The position numbers and the translations under genes were made by a program. DNA of 64,000 bases from the NCBI RefSeq assembly GCF_000741785.1, contig NZ_JGZP01000014.1, positions 248,001-312,000 on the forward strand. The letters are read 5' to 3'. The DNA is from Bifidobacterium stellenboschense (lineage in GTDB: Bacteria > Actinomycetota > Actinomycetes > Actinomycetales > Bifidobacteriaceae). Positions 8,695 through 14,557 of this stretch are shown here, one piece after another. Within the stretch, counting starts at the first letter, position 1, and every line of letters begins with the position of its first letter. Below the pieces are notes generated by a model. It made no database searches and was not told where the DNA came from. It saw only the letters and a list, made by a program, of their open reading frames with translations.

Positions 8695-10668
8695 ATGAAG
8701 GTAACCATCACCTCACCGTTCTGGAAGCAGCGTCGCGACCAGATCGTCGAATCGGTGATTCCGTACCAGTGGGGCGTCATGAACGACGAGATCGATACCG
8801 TCGTTCCCGACGATCCCGCCGGCAACCAGCTTTCCGACAACAAAAGCCATGCGGTCGCGAACCTCAAGGTGGCCGCGGGCGAACTCGACGACGAGTTCCA
8901 CGGCATGGTGTTCCAGGATTCCGACGTCTACAAGTGGCTGGAGGAGGCCGCGTACGCGCTCGCCTACCATCCGGACCCGGAGCTCAAGGCCCTGTGCGAC
9001 AGGACGGTGGACCTCATCGCCCGCGCCCAGCAGCCCGACGGCTATCTGGACACCCCGTACCAGATCAGGTCGGGCATCTGGGCGAAACGCCCCCGCTTCT
9101 CGCTGATCCAGCAGAGCCATGAGATGTACGTCATGGGCCACTACATCGAAGCGGCCGTCGCCTACCATGAGGTCACCGGCAACGAGCAGGCCCTCGACGT
9201 GGCCAGACGCATGGCCGACTGCCTCGATGCCAACTTCGGCCCCGAAGACGGCAAGATCCACGGTGCCGACGGCCATCCGGAGATCGAGCTGGCCCTCGCC
9301 AAACTGTACGATGCGACCGGGGAACCGCGGTATCTTACGCTCGCGCGGTACCTCATCGACGTGCGCGGTCAGGACCCGAAGTTCTACGACAAGCAGCGCG
9401 AAGCCATGCACGGCGACAACATCTTCCCCGATCTCGGTTTCTACAAGCCCGAATACTTCCAGGCCGCCGAGCCGGTCCGCGAGCAGCAGGCCGCGAACGG
9501 CCACGCGGTGCGCGTCGGCTACCTGTGCACCGGCATCGCGCACGTCGCCCGCCTGACCGGCGACGAGGGGCTCATGGAGACGGCGAAGCGTTTTTGGCGC
9601 AACATCGTCACCAGGCGCATGTACGTGACCGGCGCGATCGGATCCACGCACGTCGGCGAATCGTTCACCTACGACTACGATTTGCCGAACGACACGATGT
9701 ACGGCGAGACGTGCGCGTCCGTCGCGATGAGTATGTTCGCGCGGCAGATGCTGCTCGCCGAGCCAAAAGGCGAATATGCGGACGTGCTGGAGAAGGAGCT
9801 GTTCAACGGTGCCATCGCCGGCATTTCGCTCGACGGCAAACAGTACTACTACGTCAACGCGTTGGAGACCACGCCCGATGGCCTGGCCAACCCGGACCGT
9901 CACCACGTGCTCTCGCACCGCGTCGATTGGTTCGGCTGCGCCTGCTGCCCGGCGAACATCGCCCGCCTCATCGCCTCCGTGGACCGCTACATCTATACGG
10001 TGCGCGACGGCGGCGCCACGGTGCTCAGCCACCAGTTCATCGCGAACGAGGCGTCGTTCGGGAACGGTCTCGCCGTGACGCAGGAGTCGAACTTCCCGTG
10101 GGACGGCCACGTGGCCTTCCACGTGTCCCTGCCGGCGGACGCCGCCACTCCGGTGCGGTTCGGCGTGCGCGTCCCCGCGTGGTCCGCGTCCGCGTTCACG
10201 CTGCAGCGGGACGGCGAGCCCGTCGCCGCTTCCGTGCAGGACGGTTTCGTCTACTTCGACGTCGCGCCGGGCGACGCGTTCGGCCTTACGCTCGAACTGG
10301 ACATGTCGGTGAAATTCGTGCGCGCCAACTCGCACGTGCGCTCCGATGCCGGACAGGTGGCCGTGATGCGCGGTCCGCTCGTCTACTGCGCCGAGCAGGT
10401 CGACAACGAGGGCGACCTGTGGTCGTATCGTCTGGCCGACGGCGTGACCGGCGCGTCCGCCGACGTGGCGTTCGAACCGGGCCTATTGGGCGGCGTGGAC
10501 ACGATCGCGCTGCCCGCGGTGCGCGAGGCGGCCGATGACGACGATGCCCCGCTCTACCTGCCTGCCGATGAGCCGCGCCATGGCGAGGCCGCGACGCTCA
10601 GGCTGGTGCCGTACTACTCGTGGGCGAACCGCGAGGTCGGCCAGATGTGCGTGTTCCAGCGCAGGTAA
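8695..10668 (+). CDS. hypBA1: beta-L-arabinofuranosidase, GH127 (HypBA1-like)
   Basis: Releases L-arabinofuranose from beta-1,2-linked arabinofuranosyl disaccharide, the unit freed from plant hydroxyproline-rich glycoproteins. At 657 aa the length agrees with HypBA1 of B. longum (658 aa). Residues described for HypBA1 fall at the same positions: Glu322 in VGES, Glu338 and Cys340 in YGETCAS, and Cys415, Cys417, Cys418 in FGCACCPAN, including the zinc ligands and the Cys417 nucleophile. There is no signal peptide, so it acts in the cytoplasm after uptake. ATG 8695 follows AAAGGTC. The locus lacks the HypBA2 and hydroxyproline-arabinoside enzymes that sit next to it in B. longum. Confidence 0.93.
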   Translation: MKVTITSPFWKQRRDQIVESVIPYQWGVMNDEIDTVVPDDPAGNQLSDNKSHAVANLKVAAGELDDEFHGMVFQDSDVYKWLEEAAYALAYHPDPELKALCDRTVDLIARAQQPDGYLDTPYQIRSGIWAKRPRFSLIQQSHEMYVMGHYIEAAVAYHEVTGNEQALDVARRMADCLDANFGPEDGKIHGADGHPEIELALAKLYDATGEPRYLTLARYLIDVRGQDPKFYDKQREAMHGDNIFPDLGFYKPEYFQAAEPVREQQAANGHAVRVGYLCTGIAHVARLTGDEGLMETAKRFWRNIVTRRMYVTGAIGSTHVGESFTYDYDLPNDTMYGETCASVAMSMFARQMLLAEPKGEYADVLEKELFNGAIAGISLDGKQYYYVNALETTPDGLANPDRHHVLSHRVDWFGCACCPANIARLIASVDRYIYTVRDGGATVLSHQFIANEASFGNGLAVTQESNFPWDGHVAFHVSLPADAATPVRFGVRVPAWSASAFTLQRDGEPVAASVQDGFVYFDVAPGDAFGLTLELDMSVKFVRANSHVRSDAGQVAVMRGPLVYCAEQVDNEGDLWSYRLADGVTGASADVAFEPGLLGGVDTIALPAVREAADDDDAPLYLPADEPRHGEAATLRLVPYYSWANREVGQMCVFQRR

Positions 10669-10678
10669 TCCGCCGGAT

Positions 10679-10770
10679 GGTGGCCGTCACGTCTGTGTGG
10701 CGAGACGGCCACCTTGCCTACCGTCGCGAACGTACGCTGAGTGTGACTCAGCGTACGTTCGCGACGGTAG
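10679..10770. terminator. double stem-loop between convergent hypBA1 and lacI genes
   Basis: A 10-bp stem (10679-10688 with 10704-10713) is followed by a perfect 25-bp stem (10718-10742 with 10746-10770) with a three-base loop. It lies between two convergent genes, so it likely ends transcription from both sides, although T runs are weak. Confidence 0.6.
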
Positions 10771-10835
10771 GGATGAAAATGACCGTCGTCGGCGTACGCC
10801 TGCGTGCTGTCGTGCTGTCGGACGGCACGGGCTCG

Positions 10836-11894
10836 CTACCGCAGCGGCAACGTGGATTCGCGCTGGATCAGACGGCACGGCACGTATTCGATGCCGTGAT
10901 GCGGGTGTCCGTTGATCGCATCGAGCAGCTTGCGTGCCGCGATATGCCCGATCTCCTCCACCGGATTGACAATCGAGGTGAGTGGCGGTACGGAATCGAG
11001 TGTGAGCACCTGCCAGTCGTCGTGGCCGATCACCGCCACGTCGCGCGGTACCTCAAGCCCCTCCTGCCGCAATACGGTGAGGCATCCGCGCGCGATTTGG
11101 TCGTTCTGGCAGACCACGCCGTCGAAGTCGACATGCTGGTCGATGAGCAGTCGTGTGGCTGCGCGGCCCCAGCTTTCCGACCATTCGTTGAAACGCACCG
11201 GTCCCGCCGGTTCCAGTCCGGCGTCGTGCAGCGCCTGCATCGTTCCCTTGAGACGGTCCGTGGCGGCGTCGAACGTCTCGTTGCCGCCGATGACCGCGAT
11301 TCTGCTTTTGCCGCAGGAGAGGAGATGCTCGACGGCAAGCCGCCCCGCCTGCACGTTGTCGCAGGTCACCGAACACTCATCCGGATCTTCGCTGGGGGCG
11401 AGAGCATAAACGACCGGAATGTCGGTTTCCTGCCTCACCGACGGGCGCGGGTTGGTCTCCTGTCCGGCCATGAGGATGCCGTCAGCGTTCCTGGACGCGA
11501 AGAAGGCGAGGCCGTTGCGCTCCAGCTGCGTGTCGCCTCGCGCGTTGTTGAGCATCACCGTGTTCGAGGTGCCGGCGAGCTCGTCCTCCGCCCCGATGAG
11601 GATCGGTATGCTCCAGCGTCCCACCAGATCGGAGGTGATCACGCCGATTGAACCTGAACGCGTCGTATCGTCCGAGGCTGTGGGGTTTTCCGGGGAGGCT
11701 GCGGACGATGCCGGGATGTATCCGATACGCTGTGCCGTGGCGAGTACTTTCGCACGCGTCGTTTCGCTGACACGGGGCTGGTGGTTCAGAGCCTTCGACG
11801 CCGTCGCCAGCGAAACCCCCGCGGCCGCGGCCACGTCAGCCAAGGTGGTTTTGCGCGGGGAGGCGTTCTCGCGTCTACGTTCGGCGGCATTCAT
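10836..11894 (-). CDS. LacI-family regulator (second paralogue at the arabino-oligosaccharide locus)
   Basis: 352-aa paralogue of the regulator at 3506-4522, with the same HTH core GVSLATASKAL and a very similar ligand domain. The ATG at 11894 is preceded by AAAGGA. The region after the HTH, normally the hinge helix YxPNxxAxxL, reads YIPASSAASPENPTASDD here; it is longer, lacks the Leu that contacts the minor groove, and may change DNA binding. Its own promoter contains a TGTGAAAA/TTTTCGCG palindrome like those at 4626-4640 and 4890-4948, so the two repressors may share or compete for operators. Confidence 0.88.
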   Translation of the reverse strand: MNAAERRRENASPRKTTLADVAAAAGVSLATASKALNHQPRVSETTRAKVLATAQRIGYIPASSAASPENPTASDDTTRSGSIGVITSDLVGRWSIPILIGAEDELAGTSNTVMLNNARGDTQLERNGLAFFASRNADGILMAGQETNPRPSVRQETDIPVVYALAPSEDPDECSVTCDNVQAGRLAVEHLLSCGKSRIAVIGGNETFDAATDRLKGTMQALHDAGLEPAGPVRFNEWSESWGRAATRLLIDQHVDFDGVVCQNDQIARGCLTVLRQEGLEVPRDVAVIGHDDWQVLTLDSVPPLTSIVNPVEEIGHIAARKLLDAINGHPHHGIEYVPCRLIQRESTLPLR

Positions 11895-11938
11895 CGGTAT
11901 GGTTCCTTTGCGGCGTGACGGTGGTGATATTGGCCTCC

Positions 11939-11978
11939 ATTGTATCGCCTGCGCCGGGGGCTGTGAAAACTTTTCGCG
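11939..11978 (-). promoter_or_regulatory. promoter and operator of lacI at 10836-11894
   Basis: On the minus strand TTCACA (11962-11967) and TACAAT (11939-11944) are 17 bp apart. The imperfect palindrome at 11962-11978, half-sites TGTGAAA and TTTCGCG, overlaps the -35. A second inverted repeat, TTCGCAC-N4-GTGCGAA (11985-12002), lies just upstream. Confidence 0.6.
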
Positions 11979-12020
11979 TGTTTTTTCGCACTTCCGTGCG
12001 AATGTTCCGTCGGCGTTCTT

Positions 12021-12068
12021 GATGGTCAGTGTTTCTGACGGTCGATGTTTTTGACGGTCAACGTTCTT
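12021..12068. repeat. three 16-bp tandem repeats upstream of ssb
   Basis: Three adjacent 16-bp units start at 12021, 12037 and 12053, with consensus GACGGTCRATGTTTTT. They lie between the divergent lacI and ssb genes and may bind a regulator; which one is unknown. Confidence 0.6.
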
Positions 12069-12077
12069 GACATGACG

Positions 12078-12142
12078 GTGGATAACCCGCTTCCATCCAC
12101 ACGCCATCCACAACACGCCCGGAGGCGGGGGCTCTTTCCACA
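12078..12142. promoter_or_regulatory. cluster of DnaA-box-like sequences upstream of ssb
   Basis: Four 9-mers resemble the DnaA box TTATCCACA: TTATCCACC on the minus strand (12078-12086, 8 of 9), CCATCCACA twice (12093-12101, 12104-12112, 7 of 9) and CTTTCCACA (12134-12142, 7 of 9). DnaA control of ssb is a possible reading; chance is not excluded. Confidence 0.3.
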
Positions 12143-12341
12143 ACGCCCGTTCGCGATGGCGGCGCAGGCGCGCGAAGGCGCACGCTGGAGGAGCCGAGGA
12201 AATCGGCGGGACCGGGACGGCGAATCCCGGCCGGATCGTTTCCCTCGGTCCATAACCGAACAGCCACCACACGACCATCGCGGGCACGCGCCCGCGGACA
12301 GCAACGGCGCCGGCGAGGAAGCCGGCCGGAAAGGACCTCAC

Positions 12342-13091
12342 ATGGGCATCCAACAAGCGCTGGTGACCGTCACCGGCAATCTCGGGGCGGACCCCGTCCC
12401 CTTCACCACGGGCGCGGGAGTCCCCGCATGCTCGTTCCGTCTCGGCGTCACGCCGCGGTTCTACGACCAGAACGCCGGGCAATGGCGCGACCGCGGCACC
12501 TCATGGGTGGGCGTATGCGCCTACCGCTCGCTCGCGAAGAACATCCTCGGCTCGCTCAACAAAGGCGATCCGGCGATCGTCACCGGCACGCTGCGCGTCG
12601 AACGTTGGCAGAAGGACGGCGCCGACCGCAGCTCGCCCGTCATCGACGCGTCGGCAGTCGGTCCAGACCTGAGTCAAGGCATCGCGCGAATCAACAAGCT
12701 CAACCGCAACCAGCCCAGTGCGGACGCATCGGCGAACGGCGGTGGTGCCGGCGGCGTGGCGCCTCCTGCGAACGGCGGCATGCCGGCGAACGGGAGCGTG
12801 CCGGCGAACGGCATCGCGGATCCGATGAACCCCGCGATTCCGCCGAACCGAGCCAGCATGGGCGCTGCCGTGGCGGGCGTGACCATCGACACGAGCGGCG
12901 TCGGCGGTGGTGTCGCCGGGGCCGCCGCGACGGGCGATGCCACGGGCAACGGGAACGGCGCCGGCGCGCCTGTCGGCTCGGCGACCAGCGTTTCCTCCAC
13001 GTCCGGTGATGGTGGAGTCGCCGTCGACCCCGCCACCGGCGAGGTGGGTGAACCGGATGAGCCCGACGATTTCGACACTCCGGCGATGTGA
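12342..13091 (+). CDS. ssb: single-stranded DNA-binding protein (paralogue with long low-complexity tail)
   Basis: Binds single-stranded DNA in replication, recombination and repair. The first about 110 residues form one OB fold with typical SSB strands (ALVTVTGNLGADPVPF, FRLGVTPRF, WVGVCAYRSLAKN, VTGTLRVERWQKDG). The rest of the 249 aa is an Asn/Gly/Pro/Ala-rich linker with short ANG-type repeats and an acidic end (EPDEPDDFDTPAM). The canonical SSB tip DDDIPF is missing, although the acidic Phe-containing end is similar. ATG 12342 follows AAAGGA. It stands alone, not next to rpsF/rpsR, so it may be a second, special-purpose SSB. Confidence 0.85.
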   Translation: MGIQQALVTVTGNLGADPVPFTTGAGVPACSFRLGVTPRFYDQNAGQWRDRGTSWVGVCAYRSLAKNILGSLNKGDPAIVTGTLRVERWQKDGADRSSPVIDASAVGPDLSQGIARINKLNRNQPSADASANGGGAGGVAPPANGGMPANGSVPANGIADPMNPAIPPNRASMGAAVAGVTIDTSGVGGGVAGAAATGDATGNGNGAGAPVGSATSVSSTSGDGGVAVDPATGEVGEPDEPDDFDTPAM

Positions 13092-13101
13092 TCGCCTATC
13101 C

Positions 13102-13141
13102 GTGGACGGCGGCATCGCTTTGTCGTGGTGCCGCCGTCCAC
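13102..13141 (+). terminator. stem-loop after ssb
   Basis: GTGGACGGCGGCA (13102-13114) pairs perfectly with 13129-13141 around a 14-base loop, 11 bp after the ssb stop codon. No T run follows, so it is a likely but not canonical terminator. Confidence 0.5.
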
Positions 13142-13204
13142 ACCACTAATGCTCAGCGATACTAACGCTTGACGATACTAACGGGTGGCGATAGTATGTA
13201 TATA
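13141..13204. repeat. 16-bp tandem repeats forming the higBA control region
   Basis: Units starting at 13141, 13157, 13173 and 13189 share CGATACTAACG; the first and last are degenerate. The last unit overlaps the higB start codon at 13196. Toxin-antitoxin operons are normally autorepressed by the antitoxin, so these are candidate HigA operators. TTGACG (13169-13174) and TAGTAT (13192-13197) are 17 bp apart but would place the start codon inside the -10. Confidence 0.6.
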
Positions 13205-13492
13205 CAGACTCGAGACAAGAAACTGAAGGATTTCCTATTCGGCGGCGAATACCCGAAATGGTATCCCATCGAATGCGCGCGCCAATTGGCATGGCGCCTG
13301 CAGTTACTCAAATCTGCCCAGACGCTGAACGATCTTCGTACGCCGCCAGGCAATAGGCTGGAACGGTTAAGCGGAAATCTGAAGGGCTACTGGAGTATCC
13401 GGGTAAATCGGCAATATCGTCGTCTCATCTTCCGATGGGACGCAGTGGAAAAGGAGGCCTATGATGTCTACTTCGACGACTATCACCGGTAG
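13196..13492 (+). CDS. higB: HigB-like toxin, RelE superfamily mRNA interferase
   Basis: 98-aa basic protein matching the HigB/RelE fold: TRDKKLKDFL near the N terminus, then LERLSGNLKGYWSIRVNRQYR and LIFRWD before the C-terminal VYFDDYHR. HigB toxins cleave mRNA at the ribosome. The toxin gene comes first and overlaps the antitoxin gene by 29 bp, which is the usual hig order. No strong ribosome binding site precedes ATG 13196; an upstream in-frame TTG at 13169 is less likely. The gene is less GC-rich than its neighbours. Confidence 0.87.
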   Translation: MYIQTRDKKLKDFLFGGEYPKWYPIECARQLAWRLQLLKSAQTLNDLRTPPGNRLERLSGNLKGYWSIRVNRQYRRLIFRWDAVEKEAYDVYFDDYHR

Positions 13493-13787
13493 GGATTTGC
13501 TCGCCACGCCCGGCGAGATCCTCAAGGAGGAGTTCATGGAGCCGCTGGGCATCAGCAACTATCGGCTCGCCAAGGCAATCGGCGTCTCCGAAACCGCGGT
13601 GGGGGAGATCATCAAGGGCAAGCGCGGCATCAGCGTGGCGATGGCCCACCGGCTCGGCAAGGCGCTCAACACCTCCGCCGAATTCTGGATGAACCTCCAG
13701 CGCGACTACGAGATCTTCACCTTCGACCCCTCCACGGTGGAGAACATCCAGCCGCTGGTCCCACAGCAACCGCTCGTGACCGAGTAG
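13464..13787 (+). CDS. higA: HigA-like antitoxin, XRE helix-turn-helix
   Basis: 107-aa antitoxin that should neutralise HigB and repress the operon. The HTH of the VapI/HigA type is clear (PGEILKEEFMEPLGISNYRL, then VSETAVGEIIKGKRGISVAM), followed by FWMNLQRDYEI. Two adjacent ATGs occur at 13461 and 13464; GGAGG at 13453-13457 is better spaced for the second. The start lies inside the toxin gene, so translation is coupled. Confidence 0.9.
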   Translation: MSTSTTITGRDLLATPGEILKEEFMEPLGISNYRLAKAIGVSETAVGEIIKGKRGISVAMAHRLGKALNTSAEFWMNLQRDYEIFTFDPSTVENIQPLVPQQPLVTE

Positions 13788-14004
13788 GCGACGCCCCCTC
13801 CACCCGGGAGCCCCGGAAAGCCGGACTGAGGGGGCAAACGTTCGAACATGCGTCACATACGTACGCTGACGTCTGCACTTTGTTGCCTACTGACTCGCCC
13901 GATTTGCTTATCGTCGGGGTGGGTGCCGCACACATTGCGGGCATGTATCGCCGACTGATCGCCTTCAGCGGATGATTGATGCATGTTTCGAGGCATGGTT
14001 GACA

Positions 14005-14399
14005 TTCCGTTGCCCTGTTTTGCCGCGCCGTCGTGTCACACAATGTCAACGCAAGCCGTCTCGGACCGTTGCGTTGCACGGCCGCGTGCCACACAAGCTG
14101 TTCCGGACCGTTGCATGGCACGGTGATGCGCCACGCAACGGTCATTTCGCGTGATTCGCGCTTGCGTGGCGCGCTATCAGGCGAAAACCGTGCCACACAA
14201 GTGCGAATCGTTCAATTCACCGGTAGTGTGGCATCGCACCGTGCCACGCAATCCCCGAATCCCTCGGATTCGCGTTGCATGGCACGAAAAACGCGAGAAT
14301 GCACGATATAGCAAGCCACGCAACGCCCGTACGGCGTTTTGGGCGGAAGTGTGGCACACCACCGTGCCACACTTCCCGCACCGACCCATAGTGTGGCAC
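14005..14399. repeat. array of palindromic elements with half-site GTGCCACRCAA
   Basis: Thirteen or more copies of GTGCCACRCAA or its complement TTGYGTGGCAC alternate in orientation. They form palindromic units at 14005-14043 (weak), 14069-14096, 14111-14138, 14162-14200, 14224-14251, 14275-14323 and 14347-14374, plus a lone half-site at 14389-14399. The gap inside a unit is 6, 17 or 27 bases; gaps between the four consecutive unit pairs from 14111 to 14374 are always 23 bases, and the two outer gaps are 14. The array lies in the 770-bp stretch between higA and the convergent pepO gene, which has no gene. Confidence 0.8.
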
Positions 14400-14416
14400 G
14401 ACTCCCCGGGTCAAGA

Positions 14417-14534
14417 GCCGATGGGAATGCGAATGGCGCGGATTCCCATCGGCCCGCGGAGTATGCCCGCGGAGTATGCTCACCGGAATCCAACATACGT
14501 GGATATGGTGAGTCAGGCTCCCTTAACGGGGAGC
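14417..14534. other. hairpin, 13-bp tandem duplication and short terminator before pepO end
   Basis: GCCGATGGGAAT (14417-14428) pairs with ATTCCCATCGGC (14442-14453). It is followed by two tandem copies of CCCGCGGAGTATG (14453-14465 and 14466-14478) and a small hairpin GCTCCC/GGGAGC (14517-14534), 24 bases from the pepO stop codon. The last is a plausible weak terminator for pepO. Confidence 0.5.
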
Positions 14535-14557
14535 GGTGTCCGCCGCGTCTCATTGTT

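Noticed and set aside
8713..10335. Long open frame antisense to hypBA1
   Set aside because: High-GC coding DNA gives long open antisense frames; the translation is Arg/Val/His-rich without family motifs, and the plus strand encodes a clear GH127 enzyme.
12060..12145. Chromosomal origin, because several DnaA-box-like sequences cluster
   Set aside because: Only one site matches 8 of 9 bases, there is no AT-rich unwinding region, and dnaA, dnaN or rpmH are not nearby.
13169..13197. TTGACG-17-TAGTAT as the higBA promoter
   Set aside because: The -10 would overlap the only plausible higB start codon, so it cannot drive a translatable higB mRNA from that ATG.
14005..14399. CRISPR array, because 28-bp palindromic units alternate with 23-bp gaps
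   Set aside because: The units differ in arm sequence and in central length (6, 17 or 27 bases), gaps are too short for normal spacers, and no cas gene lies in the window.
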